Positions 34,992 to 44,394 of a DNA stretch of 64,000 bases are shown here, one piece after another (the first letter of the stretch is position 1; every line of letters starts with the position of its first letter). This DNA comes from JBCBAP01 sp038532435. GTDB taxonomy: Bacteria > Pseudomonadota > Alphaproteobacteria > Rhodobacterales > Rhodobacteraceae. The notes beneath the pieces were generated by a model. That model made no database searches. It worked only from the letters and a program-made list of their open reading frames with translations, and was not told where the DNA came from. Location of the stretch: the NCBI GenBank assembly GCA_038532435.1, contig JBCBAP010000002.1:62001-126000 (forward strand), read 5' to 3'. The position numbers and the translations under genes were made by a program.

Positions 34992-35858
34992 CTACGTGTC
35001 CAGGTTCTTGCCGACGATGCGCATCAGGAAGAGCGCAACGATGTTGGCGAGGATGATTGCATAGACCCCGCCCGCCGACCCAAGCCCGACATTCTGGCTC
35101 TCCAGCACCCGCTGGAAGATCAGGTAGGTCAAGGTGCGCGTTCCGAAGGATCCCTGGGTGGTGACGAAGATCTCGGCGAAGATCGAGAGCAAGAAGATCG
35201 TCTGGATCAGGATCACCACCGTGATCGCGCGGGACAGGTGCGGCAGGATGATGAAGAAAAAGCGTGAAAGCGGTGGTGCCCCGTCCATCTCCGCAGCCTC
35301 CAACTGCTCGCTGTCGAGCGACTGGATCGCGGTCAAAAGGATCAGTGTCGCGAAGGGCAGCCACTGCCAGCTTACGATCAGGATGATCGATTCAAGCGAG
35401 GCCTGGCTGAGCCAGGACACCGGCTCGGCCCCGAAAAACTCCCACAGATGGGCAAAAAGGCCGTTCACCGGATCCATGAACATGTTCTTCCACACCAGCG
35501 CGGAAACCGTCGGCATGACGAAAAAGGGGGCGATCACAAGGATCCGCACGATCCCCTGCCCCCACATCGGCTGATCGAGCAAAAGCGCGAGCAGCACGCC
35601 CAGAACAATGGTGATCACGAGCACCCCGCCCACGATCATCAGTGTTGCGTAGACGCTGGGCCAGAACGAACTGGAGGTGACAAATCTTGCGTAGTTCTCG
35701 AACCCTACCCATCCGAGGTCTCCACCCCTCAGGGGCAGGTATCTCTTGAATGAAAAGTAGAGCGTCATCGTCAGGGGAACGAGCATCCAGCCCAAGAGCA
35801 GCACCACGGCGGGCGCCATCATCAGGCGGGCGGCTGATCTGGAATGCTGGGTCGACAT
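34992..35858 (-). CDS. smoF: Polyol ABC transporter permease SmoF
   Basis: A 288-residue MalF-type permease with about six hydrophobic segments. The start ATG at 35858 is chosen because GGAGGAG precedes it; ten further upstream codons (cysteine and arginine rich) are rejected. The EAA loop is EAAEMDGAPPLSRFFFIILPHLS. It pairs with SmoG. A strong hairpin (35931-35952) lies between this gene and smoE upstream, as in other systems where binding protein must outnumber permease. Confidence 0.93.
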   Translation of the reverse strand: MSTQHSRSAARLMMAPAVVLLLGWMLVPLTMTLYFSFKRYLPLRGGDLGWVGFENYARFVTSSSFWPSVYATLMIVGGVLVITIVLGVLLALLLDQPMWGQGIVRILVIAPFFVMPTVSALVWKNMFMDPVNGLFAHLWEFFGAEPVSWLSQASLESIILIVSWQWLPFATLILLTAIQSLDSEQLEAAEMDGAPPLSRFFFIILPHLSRAITVVILIQTIFLLSIFAEIFVTTQGSFGTRTLTYLIFQRVLESQNVGLGSAGGVYAIILANIVALFLMRIVGKNLDT

Positions 35859-35930
35859 CCGACATCTCCTCCGTTGACGGCACAGCATGCCGCCCTGGAC
35901 GATAGTGAGGGGAACTGGGGTGGGATGAAA

Positions 35931-35952
35931 GGGCGGCGCCAGAGCGCCGCCC
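35931..35952 (-). terminator. Intercistronic hairpin after smoE
   Basis: GGGCGGCGC, loop of four, GCGCCGCCC is a perfect 9-bp stem with a four-base loop in the 112-base gap between smoE and smoF. On the minus strand only TTTCATC follows, so termination would be partial. Such hairpins protect the binding-protein mRNA 3' end or cause leaky termination, giving excess SmoE. Confidence 0.6.
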
Positions 35953-35970
35953 CCGATCCCTGGGAGGCGG

Positions 35971-37272
35971 TCAGTAGCCGGCCGCTTCCATCTCTTCGGC
36001 GGTCAGCGCCTGCGCCTTTGCCAGCGCTTCGTCGGCGGTCTGCTGACCTGCCAGGGCCGCGGAGAACTCCTGACCGACCTGCGTCGCGATGCCCGCAAAC
36101 TCGGGGATCGCCACGAACTGGACACCCACATAGGGCACCGGATCGACGGTCGGGTTGAGCGGATCAGCCGCGTTGATGCTGTCGAGCGTCATCTTCGCGA
36201 ACGGAACCTCTGCGTAGTTGGGGTTCTCGTAGAGCGAGGTCCGGCTGCCCGGGGGCACGTTGGCCCAGCCCTCGTTTTCAGCCACCAGCTCCAGGTACTC
36301 CTTGGAGGTCGCCCACTGGATGAACTCCTTCGCGGCGCCTTCCTGCGCCGTACCCGCCGGGATCGCCAGCGCCCACGCCCAGAGCCAGTTGCCCCGCTTG
36401 CCCAGACCCGTGTCCGGCGCGAGCGCGAAGCTCACTTTGTCGGCCACGGTCGAATCGTCGGGGTTGGTCACGAAGGACGCAGCCACGGTCGCGTCGATCC
36501 ACATGCCGCACTTGCCCTGCTGGAACAGCGACAGGTTCTCGTTGAACCCGTTGTTCGACGCACCCGGAGGGCCCGCATCGTTCATCAGGTCGAGGTAGAA
36601 GGTCAGCGTCTCCTTCCACTGCGGGCTGTCGAACTGCGGCGTCCAGTTCTCGTCGAACCAGCGTGCGCCAAAGGCGTTGGAGGTCGCGGTGAGGAACGCC
36701 ATGTTCTCACCCCAGCCAGCCTTGCCGCGCAGGCAGATGCCGTAGATCTCGTTGTCCCTGTCCGTCATCGCCCGTGCGGCGTTTGCGACAAACTCCCAGG
36801 TCGGCGCATCCGGCATGTCCAGACCGGCGGCCGCCATCAGGTCGGTCCGGTACATGATCATGGAGGATTCGCCATAGAAGGGCGCGGCATAGAGCGTGCC
36901 CTCGTGGGAAAGACCGCCGCGCATCGCCGGCAGGATGTCATCCACGTCGTAGGAGGCAGGAAGGTCGTCGAGTGCGACGAGCCAGCCGTTCTTCGCCCAG
37001 ATCGGCGTTTCGTACATGCCGATCGTCATGATGTCGAACTGACCACCCTTGGTGGTGATGTCCGTCGTGACCCGCTGACGGAGAACGTTCTCCTCAAGGG
37101 TCACCCACTCCACGGTGTGCCCGGTCTTCGCCGTGAAATCGTCGGTCAGACCCTGCATCCGGATCATGTCCCCGTTGTTCACGGTCGCGATGGTGATGGT
37201 TTCCGCATATGCGCCGCTCGCTGTTACCAACGACAGCGCAGTCGCCGCACGAAGTGCGTTCCTCAGGTACAT
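35971..37272 (-). CDS. smoE: Polyol-binding ABC periplasmic protein SmoE
   Basis: A 433-residue CUT1 solute-binding protein with a Sec signal peptide (MYLRNALRAATALSLVTASGAYA). The mature protein starts ETITIATVNNGDMIRMQGLTDDFTAKTG and has the class 1 sugar-binding fold features GMYETPIWAKNGWLVALDDL and GTLYAAPFYGESSMIMYRTDLM. It delivers sorbitol, mannitol or related polyols to SmoF-SmoG-SmoK. It heads the structural operon; the LacI operator at 37348-37361 and the ribosome site GGGAGGAG precede it. Confidence 0.93.
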   Translation of the reverse strand: MYLRNALRAATALSLVTASGAYAETITIATVNNGDMIRMQGLTDDFTAKTGHTVEWVTLEENVLRQRVTTDITTKGGQFDIMTIGMYETPIWAKNGWLVALDDLPASYDVDDILPAMRGGLSHEGTLYAAPFYGESSMIMYRTDLMAAAGLDMPDAPTWEFVANAARAMTDRDNEIYGICLRGKAGWGENMAFLTATSNAFGARWFDENWTPQFDSPQWKETLTFYLDLMNDAGPPGASNNGFNENLSLFQQGKCGMWIDATVAASFVTNPDDSTVADKVSFALAPDTGLGKRGNWLWAWALAIPAGTAQEGAAKEFIQWATSKEYLELVAENEGWANVPPGSRTSLYENPNYAEVPFAKMTLDSINAADPLNPTVDPVPYVGVQFVAIPEFAGIATQVGQEFSAALAGQQTADEALAKAQALTAEEMEAAGY

Positions 37273-37347
37273 CCGACTCCTCCCTGTTTCTTTTTGGATG
37301 TTGTCCGCAAACGGTACGGGAGGAGATTGCGCGCCGTCAATTAATTT

Positions 37348-37361
37348 TTTACGCGCGTAAA
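37348..37361. promoter_or_regulatory. LacI-family operator upstream of smoE
   Basis: TTTACGCGCGTAAA is a perfect 14-bp palindrome with a central CG, the hallmark of LacI-family operators, in the 115-base gap between lacI and smoE. On the minus strand a candidate promoter element TTGACG follows it about ten bases later, so bound repressor would block smoE transcription. It also lies just after the regulator stop codon. Binding is inferred. Confidence 0.65.
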
Positions 37362-37387
37362 GAAAAAACGTTCTTGATCGAGATTAT

Positions 37388-38419
37388 TCAGGCAGATCCA
37401 CGCATGATCAGCTTGCCGTCAAAGAGCGCGCTTTCGCGCACAGACGGCCGCTGCCCCGATTCTATAATGGACAAAAGCGCCTCGGCGCTTTTCTCGGCAA
37501 TCGAGGTGTAGTCCTGGGATACGGTGGTGAGGGTAGGGCAGGTGTAGCGGGAAAACGGGTGGTCATCATGGCCTGCGACCCGCAACGCACAGCCGCTGCC
37601 AAGCCCCACGCGCAGGCCGAGTTCGTAGGCTGCAGACAGGAACCCGATGGCAAGCCGGTCGTTGCTGCACAGGACGGTATCTGTTGGCAGGTTTCGCTGC
37701 TCTATGAAACGGGCTCCTTCACGGTGGCCGATCTCCTCAAAATCCCACCCGTCCCCCTCTGCCTGGATGAGATGCGGCGTGTGGCCTCGCGCGTCCATCG
37801 CTGCGAGGTAGGCCGCCCGCCGTTTGTTCGCGTTCGGGTTGGTCGGTGACTTCATCTCGAAGAATGCCGGAGGCTCACCGGTCCGACACAGGTAATCCAC
37901 GATCAGACCGACGCTCTGGCGGTTATCCAGACCGACGAATGCCTCGCCTAACTCACTGATATTGCTGTCGAAAAGGACTGTCGGAACGTCTTTGCAGAAC
38001 GCTTCGATGCGGCCGCTTTCCGACGCCCGGCCGAGCGGTGCCAGCAGGACACCCGCCGGTTTTATCGAGCGCAGGCTCTCCAGGTTGTCGAGCTCCTGCG
38101 AGGGATCCCCGTGGGAGCTCAGAAGGATCGGGCGAAATCCTGCGGCAATGATCAGGTTTTCGATGTTGCGTGCGATCTCCGCAAAGAACGGATCCGCAAG
38201 GTAGGGCACGACGATGCCGATATTCTTCGTCAACCGGCGGTTCTGGTTCATCGCATAGACGTTGGGTCGGTAGTCATACCGCTCCAGCGCCGCCTCGATC
38301 CGCTGACGGGTCGACTGCCGGACGCTTTGCGGATCGTGGAAATACTTCGAGACCGTGGGCCGGGAGATCCCGCTGACCGCAGCGAACTCCTCCATGTTTC
38401 TGATCTTCGGTTCGTTCAT
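37388..38419 (-). CDS. LacI-family transcriptional regulator of the polyol operon
   Basis: A 343-residue repressor. The ATG at 38419 (MNEPKIRNMEEFAAVSG) is chosen; GAGGCGAGAG precedes it, and the longer frame adds only arginine-rich residues. The N-terminal HTH is EEFAAVSGISRPTVSKYFHDPQSVRQSTR with hinge RYDYRPN, followed by the periplasmic-binding-like effector domain (IGIVVPYLADPFFAEIARNIE to VAGHDDHPFSRYTCPTLTTV). The operator at 37348-37361 and the downstream operon make it the likely polyol-responsive regulator. R. sphaeroides has a different regulator at this locus, so this is a variation. Confidence 0.9.
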   Translation of the reverse strand: MNEPKIRNMEEFAAVSGISRPTVSKYFHDPQSVRQSTRQRIEAALERYDYRPNVYAMNQNRRLTKNIGIVVPYLADPFFAEIARNIENLIIAAGFRPILLSSHGDPSQELDNLESLRSIKPAGVLLAPLGRASESGRIEAFCKDVPTVLFDSNISELGEAFVGLDNRQSVGLIVDYLCRTGEPPAFFEMKSPTNPNANKRRAAYLAAMDARGHTPHLIQAEGDGWDFEEIGHREGARFIEQRNLPTDTVLCSNDRLAIGFLSAAYELGLRVGLGSGCALRVAGHDDHPFSRYTCPTLTTVSQDYTSIAEKSAEALLSIIESGQRPSVRESALFDGKLIMRGSA

Positions 38420-38485
38420 CGTCTCTCGCCTCGGGCGCAGGGTCAGCCGCCGATCGCGCCCGCGTGCCATACTGTCCAATCTGCC

Positions 38486-38500
38486 TGACCATAATGGTCA
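38486..38500. promoter_or_regulatory. Perfect palindrome upstream of the LacI gene
   Basis: TGACCAT, A, ATGGTCA is an exact inverted repeat 67 bases before the lacI ATG at 38419. It is unlike the operator near smoE, so another regulator may bind here and control the repressor gene. Candidate promoter motifs for lacI lie within the next 50 bases. No binding protein can be named. Confidence 0.4.
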
Positions 38501-39007
38501 TACTTATTTGACGGGCGCAAACTTTGTGGTGTGAGATCAGTTTTGATTTGCGTCCAACCCCCGCAGTCTGCGTCGAATCACAGGGCAGTCGGTGGGAATC
38601 TGATCAGATTCCAGTCTGTTGGCCGGCTGATATTGAGACTTTGATGCGTGTGTGTGCAAATCGCGAGTGCAGAGGTCAAAATCTGTGCAAATGGCTCCGT
38701 GGTATTTGTCCATTTGGTCAAGATGTTTGGTGTCCCCCTGAAATTCATGGTTCCGTTGGGTCAGTGAGTGCGTTCAGCGAGTTGCGTTGAGACCCGGCGG
38801 CGCAAGCAGACTGGCAAAGCCGGGGAGGCAGGAGCGGAGGTTCGCGAGGCGGAGTGCCCGTAGTTTGGGGGGCGGTCGCACGGGGCGAACAGCCCATACC
38901 GGTGGGGGTTGCCGGAGTTGGGGCCGCGGGGCCGGTCGGGCTGGAGCGTCTGGGGTATGTGCGGACCTCGGGCTGTTCGCCGACCAGCCGCGCGGCCCCA
39001 CATTTTT
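38501..39007. other. Intergenic region with GC-rich inverted repeat, no gene seen
   Basis: About 500 bases between the lacI upstream region and ilvN. The short frames on both strands here are not convincing (cysteine and tryptophan rich, or arginine and proline rich). It contains a 12-bp perfect inverted repeat: GGCGAACAGCCC at 38884-38895 and GGGCTGTTCGCC at 38970-38981, and just inside it CATACC and GGTATG (38895-38900 and 38954-38959). On the plus strand a T run (39003-39008) follows about 21 bases later, at the ilvN stop. It could be a structured RNA or a mobile-element remnant. Confidence 0.5.
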
Positions 39008-39568
39008 TCAGGCGCCGCGCGCGATCGCAGCAACGCCGGTGCGGGCAACCTCTACGAGGCCGAGCGGAACCATCAGATCCACAAACGCATCGATCTTCTC
39101 TGACGTGCCGGTCATCTCGAACACAAAGCTTTCGAGTGTCGAATCGACCACCTTGGCCCGGAAGACATCCGCGAGGCGAAGCGCCTCGACCCGGTCGTTG
39201 CCGGTACCGGCCACCTTGATCAGGGCAAGCTCGCGTTCCACGGATGGCCCTTCAACGGTCAGGTCGTGGACCTCGTGCACCACGACCATGCGTTCGAGTT
39301 GCGCCTTGATCTGGTAGATCACCTGCGGCGTTCCCGTCGTCACGATGGTGATGCGGGAGCGGTGGCCGGTATGGTCAATCTCAGCGACCGTGAGGCTGTC
39401 GATGTTGTAGCCGCGCCCCGAGAAGAGGCCGATGACCCGGGCGAGCACCCCATCCACATTGTCAACGACGACGCCGAGCGTGTGCCGCTCCACCACGTCA
39501 CCGAGCGGGTTCTTGAGGTCGTAGGCGGACTGTCGGCTGGTGCCCTTTTTGATGTTGAGCGCGTTCAT
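39008..39568 (-). CDS. ilvN: Acetolactate synthase small (regulatory) subunit IlvN
   Basis: The 186-residue regulatory subunit of acetohydroxyacid synthase, which confers valine feedback inhibition on the large subunit. The ACT domain begins GVVVDNVDGVLARVIGLFSGRGYNIDSL, followed by the C-terminal ACT-like domain (VEALRLADVFRAKVVDSTLESFVFEMTG). The ATG at 39568 overlaps the stop of the sulfotransferase gene (ATGA) and has GAGGAACC upstream. Four genes separate it from ilvB, an unusual layout that keeps both on one strand. Confidence 0.95.
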   Translation of the reverse strand: MNALNIKKGTSRQSAYDLKNPLGDVVERHTLGVVVDNVDGVLARVIGLFSGRGYNIDSLTVAEIDHTGHRSRITIVTTGTPQVIYQIKAQLERMVVVHEVHDLTVEGPSVERELALIKVAGTGNDRVEALRLADVFRAKVVDSTLESFVFEMTGTSEKIDAFVDLMVPLGLVEVARTGVAAIARGA

Positions 39569-40302
39569 GGGGCGGTTCCTCGTTTGATTTCGGGTCGTGT
39601 ACCGGATTGGGTGGGCCGGGCCAAGGGGTCGGTCATCCAGGCGGGGCAGGCGGAGGCGATGCGGGCGGCGTCCTCTGGCGACATTTCGGTCCGGTGACGG
39701 CACGGAACGCCCTTGTTGAACTGGGTGAAGCGGGCCTGTTTGAGCGCGGCAACATCGATCGGCGCGCGGGAGACGCTGTGATGTGCGGCGAGCCGGTCGA
39801 GGGTCATCTCCGCGTCGAAAGCAATGTCCGCATAGTCGAGTGTCAGCGCGCCCGCGTCCTGCCACGCATCGAAAGCGGCGATCTGGCCGAGGATGCTTGC
39901 AAGTGCATCATCGAGCGTCCCGATCTCCGAGAACGGGATCTGTCCCCTGGCGCGAGCACGGGCGCCGTGGTCCATGAGCGACAGCGCCATGTCGCGCGGA
40001 TCCCGCCAGCACGCATGGGCTGACGCCCGCCCGTCGCGCAGCAGGGGCAGGACAGCGGGGCCAGGGCGCTGATGGGTTTTCAGGACGAGGGGATGGCCCA
40101 GCCGTTGCGCCTCCAGCCACAGGCGCCCGAGCTGGCCGGGGCTCACGTCATCCACATAGTTGATGCGGCGGGGGGCTCCCAGAGCCTCAGCGGGCAGGTC
40201 AGGCTGCACAGGGCCCGCCGCATCGAGCAGGGCGCTTGTATAGTGGAACGCGAGCGTGGAGCCCGACTTCAGCATCCCGTAGCTGAAGATGAGTCGGGTC
40301 AC
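39565..40302 (-). CDS. Sulfotransferase-family protein
   Basis: A 245-residue protein starting with GTG at 40302, overlapping the BKACE gene stop as GTGA. The phosphosulfate-binding loop near the N terminus is SYGMLKSGSTLAFHYTSALL (the PKSGTT-like motif), and KTHQRPG and CWRDPRDMALSLMDHG are the matching strand and helix with the 3'-phosphate arginine and serine. The C-terminal AALKQARFTQFNKGVPCRHR segment is also family-typical. It would transfer sulfate from PAPS; the acceptor is unknown. Its position inside the ilv run is unexpected. Confidence 0.78.
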   Translation of the reverse strand: MTRLIFSYGMLKSGSTLAFHYTSALLDAAGPVQPDLPAEALGAPRRINYVDDVSPGQLGRLWLEAQRLGHPLVLKTHQRPGPAVLPLLRDGRASAHACWRDPRDMALSLMDHGARARARGQIPFSEIGTLDDALASILGQIAAFDAWQDAGALTLDYADIAFDAEMTLDRLAAHHSVSRAPIDVAALKQARFTQFNKGVPCRHRTEMSPEDAARIASACPAWMTDPLARPTQSGTRPEIKRGTAP

Positions 40303-41021
40303 GATCCGGCCATGAGGTCGCGCGCCATCGCGATGAGCGGGGCGTTGTCTGCAACGGGTGTGCCGTCGGGCAGGCTTTGCACATCCTCCAGCCCCATGCG
40401 TGTGGACAGGCCACGCAGGCGCGCCTCCATGAGCATGGGCCAGGCGGACCGGCCGCAGCCATGGAGCAGGATCGGGAGGGCGGGACCATGCTCTGCCAGA
40501 TGGGCAAGGATGCGCGCGGCTTCGGCCTTCGCGACCGGCGCGGAACAGTCGGGCAGTTCGATCAGGATGCGCAGGCACCTCTCCGCCGCGGTCAGGTCAG
40601 TGAACCGGCGGGCATCCTCGAGCGTCCAAAGCCCCGCCTCGATCCCGATCTCCTGCCGGATCATCAGGTCCATGACCGTGGGCGCGTCGGGTTCGCGCAG
40701 GTTGATCGAGACGAAATCGGGACGCTCCGTCCAGCCCGCGATATCGTCATGGCGGGCGGTGCCACCGGGCGCAATCCAGTCGCCGGTACCGATGCCCACA
40801 CCCACGCCAGGGACCGCGGCACGGATCGCGGTCAGTGCCGCGGCAACCGCATCGGGCGCGAGCGTTTCCACGCCAGCGGCATCGCGCGGGTGGACGTGCA
40901 AGCTCTCGGCTCCGGCAGCGATCGCCACTTGCGCCTCGGCGGCCAGTTCCGCCGGGCGGCGGGGCACGCCCACCGCGGCATCTGGCTGGGTGCCGCCGTT
41001 GAGACAGGCCTGCAGCATCAT
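40299..41021 (-). CDS. BKACE-family (DUF849) beta-keto acid cleavage enzyme
   Basis: A 240-residue TIM-barrel enzyme of the BKACE family, which cleaves beta-keto acids with acetyl-CoA in a zinc-dependent way. The zinc/acid motif HVHPRD is visible in AGAESLHVHPRDAAG, with GTGDWIAPGG, FVSINLREPDAP and LLHGCGRSAWPML as further core segments. At 240 residues it is somewhat shorter than most members (about 270-310), so the first barrel turn may be compact. The start overlaps the lipoprotein stop by four bases (ATGA). Substrate is unknown. Confidence 0.82.
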   Translation of the reverse strand: MMLQACLNGGTQPDAAVGVPRRPAELAAEAQVAIAAGAESLHVHPRDAAGVETLAPDAVAAALTAIRAAVPGVGVGIGTGDWIAPGGTARHDDIAGWTERPDFVSINLREPDAPTVMDLMIRQEIGIEAGLWTLEDARRFTDLTAAERCLRILIELPDCSAPVAKAEAARILAHLAEHGPALPILLHGCGRSAWPMLMEARLRGLSTRMGLEDVQSLPDGTPVADNAPLIAMARDLMAGS

Positions 41022-41653
41022 TGGGTGACCTCCGCGCGCCAGGACCAGGAGACCTTGTTGGCGGCGGTGATCGGATCACGGCCGAGCCGGGCCACCGCCT
41101 CCGCAAGGGTGATCTCCGTCGCCTCGGGCATGACGAAGGGCAGGGCACCGCCTGACAGGCCCACCGGATCCCCGTCCACGATCTCGTCGGAAATGTAGAG
41201 CGATTCCGCGGCGAACCGGCAGGACCACTGGCCCCCCGCCTCCTCGGTTACCGGGTTGTAGGTGTCCGGCCCGTATCGGTAGCACATGCGCGCCCGTCGC
41301 TCGTCGGGCAACTGCTCCGTCCGCCAGTCCCCGATCACCAACTCGACGTTGCCCGGATACCAGAGAAACGCCTTGCCGTCAGGCGAGAGGTATTCGATCT
41401 GGTTGCCGTGCCAAGGGGTGAAGCTGCGGGTCGTCGTGTCGGTGTAGAACGCCTCCAGCGTTTCCCGGGTTGCGGCGATGGCCTGCATGGCCTCCGCCTC
41501 TTCCAAGGTGATCGGGGCGATCCCTTCGGGCAGAGGCGGAACCTCGGTGCAGGCGGCGATCAGCAGGATCCCTGCGAAGCCAGGCAGCGACAGGGCGCGT
41601 TGGGGCCGACAGTGTCGGTGTTGCGCTTGCTGGTCGTGCTCTGCCCGTTTCAT
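41018..41653 (-). CDS. Lipoprotein of unknown function (pair member 1)
   Basis: A 211-residue protein beginning with ATG at 41653 (MKRAEHDQQAQHRHCRPQ). The lipobox LLIAAC directs lipidation at cysteine (about residue 34), although the preceding charged segment is unusually long. It shares with the next gene the segments FLWYPGN, YNPVT and a GDP-x-x-LS-x-G-x-x-PF-x-MP motif, so the two are paralogues of one unrecognised family. It has cysteines in CYRYGP and WSCRFA that the partner lacks. It sits in the ilvB-ilvN run and overlaps the BKACE gene. Function is unknown. Confidence 0.75.
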   Translation of the reverse strand: MKRAEHDQQAQHRHCRPQRALSLPGFAGILLIAACTEVPPLPEGIAPITLEEAEAMQAIAATRETLEAFYTDTTTRSFTPWHGNQIEYLSPDGKAFLWYPGNVELVIGDWRTEQLPDERRARMCYRYGPDTYNPVTEEAGGQWSCRFAAESLYISDEIVDGDPVGLSGGALPFVMPEATEITLAEAVARLGRDPITAANKVSWSWRAEVTQ

Positions 41654-41663
41654 GCGTGGAACC

Positions 41664-42257
41664 CTAGGAGTCCTCGAGCTGCGGTGCCGGTGTGTTCTCA
41701 TCCAGCGGAGGCATTCGTTCTAAGCCGGCCCGCTCCATTGCATCAAGAAACGAGACGCGTTCGTCCTTGGGCATGATGAAGGGGATTTTGCCGCTAGACA
41801 GGTTGAAAGGATCTCCAACGAGCATACGGTGCCTTGCCATCATGTAGTAAGTCCTGTCCCTGGTCTTCCAAGAATCTCCCAACTGGCGGGTCACAGGATT
41901 GTAGCTGTTGGGATATCGGTAGAAGACTTGACTGTCTTTTATGTCCGGGTCGTACTCAACCTTCCAATAGCCATCAACGACCCTGCGGTTACCCGGATAC
42001 CAGAGAAACAATCGCCCCTCCGGACCCACGTACCAGATCTGCATTCCGTGATCGTCGGAGTAATGGATGAAGGTGGTATCGGCGAGGAAGGCGAAAATGT
42101 TCTCGGGTGATGCTGCCGCTGTGAGTATCTCGTCGACGGTCGACTTACCTCGTTGCGCGACGCCAAATTCCGTGAGCAGACGCTCGCGGTCGGACGGGCC
42201 GCAGGCGCCCAGGGCCATAAGAATACCGGCGACTGCGACCCATGTTTTAAATGTCAT
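41664..42257 (-). CDS. Lipoprotein of unknown function (pair member 2)
   Basis: A 197-residue protein with a short signal (MTFKTWVAVAGILMALGAC) and the lipobox LGAC. The mature part includes DTTFIHYSDDHGMQIWYVGPEG, FLWYPGNRRVV, YRYPNSYNPVT and DPFNLSSGKIPFIMPKDERVSF. Its core aligns with the neighbouring lipoprotein, so the pair arose by duplication. By eye its base composition is lower in GC than the surrounding genes (runs such as tttatgtccgggtcg and aatgttctcgggtga), hinting at recent acquisition. It starts 26 bases after ilvB. The W/Y-rich beta-type pattern suggests a lipocalin-like barrel, which is speculative. Confidence 0.75.
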   Translation of the reverse strand: MTFKTWVAVAGILMALGACGPSDRERLLTEFGVAQRGKSTVDEILTAAASPENIFAFLADTTFIHYSDDHGMQIWYVGPEGRLFLWYPGNRRVVDGYWKVEYDPDIKDSQVFYRYPNSYNPVTRQLGDSWKTRDRTYYMMARHRMLVGDPFNLSSGKIPFIMPKDERVSFLDAMERAGLERMPPLDENTPAPQLEDS

Positions 42258-42283
42258 TTTGCAAAAAACCTTGCTTGACAGGA

Positions 42284-44050
<1,767 letters not shown>

Positions 44051-44109
44051 CGGTCTTCTCCACTTGCTCCGGCGGTCTCCTCTGCCGCCGCTGGGTTTCG
44101 TTCCGGCAC

Positions 44110-44132
44110 AAAAAAACCCCCTTCCGGGGGTT
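44110..44132 (-). terminator. Attenuator terminator upstream of ilvB
   Basis: On the minus strand AACCCCC, loop, GGGGGTT form a 7-bp stem (44115-44121 with 44126-44132) followed by seven T residues (plus A run 44110-44116). It ends 60 bases before the ilvB ATG and lies after the leader peptide, so it is the terminator arm of an attenuator. Confidence 0.85.
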
Positions 44133-44134
44133 CA

Positions 44135-44179
44135 GCGCGTTTGGTCCGTTGGGGATCAGTGCCCCCCGGTCAAACGCGC
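44135..44179 (-). promoter_or_regulatory. ilvB leader attenuator pairing elements
   Basis: On the minus strand GCGCGTTTG (in the end of the leader-peptide codons, 44171-44179) pairs with CAAACGCGC (44135-44143) in a 9-bp pause/antitermination hairpin. The G-rich segment CCGGGGG (from 44162-44169) can instead pair with CCCCCGG of the terminator stem (44124-44130), a 7-bp alternative that would prevent termination. So three competing stems are visible, the logic of ribosome-mediated transcription attenuation. Confidence 0.75.
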
Positions 44180-44211
44180 AAGCCGACAAGTACGATGCTG
44201 TTTCTCATCAT
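44170..44211 (-). CDS. ilvL: ilvBN leader peptide (branched-chain-rich)
   Basis: A 13-codon frame reading MMRNSIVLVGLRV then stop, with Ile, Val, Leu, Val, Leu and Val near the end (6 branched-chain residues in 13). Its stop lies in the 9-bp stem region. No ribosome site precedes it and the predicted transcription start falls on or next to the first ATG, so it is probably translated from a leaderless mRNA, as known for trpL leader peptides of related bacteria. Stalling at these codons when branched-chain aminoacyl-tRNAs are scarce would favour the antiterminator. The leaderless claim is inference. Confidence 0.7.
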   Translation of the reverse strand: MMRNSIVLVGLRV

Positions 44212-44217
44212 GCTGTC

Positions 44218-44245
44218 GTTGTACCCCACCCATCGGGGGGGTCAA
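44218..44245 (-). promoter_or_regulatory. Promoter of the ilvBN transcription unit
   Basis: On the minus strand TTGACC (44240-44245) is a good -35 hexamer and TACAAC (44218-44223) a -10 hexamer, with a 16-base spacer. A start about seven bases beyond the -10 falls at 44211, the first base of the leader peptide ATG. Confidence 0.6.
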
Positions 44246-44394
44246 GGGCGAAGATTCAGAAAAATGCGGGTAAGGGGTGGTGCGCGCAATTTTGTTAAGG
44301 CCGCACTCGATCCTGTTCCGACAGCATCCCTTGTAGCACTCCACCGAGCAGCGGCCGTCAGCCACATCGTGTGTGATCCCTTGCGTTGGCGAGA

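Noticed and set aside
33170..35056. 628-residue plus-strand frame antisense to smoK, smoG and part of smoF
   Set aside because: Composition typical of a shadow frame; the three permease and ATPase genes on the other strand carry clear motifs.
38524..38790. 88-residue plus-strand frame beside the palindrome
   Set aside because: Cysteine and tryptophan-rich with no family, no ribosome site; treated as noncoding.
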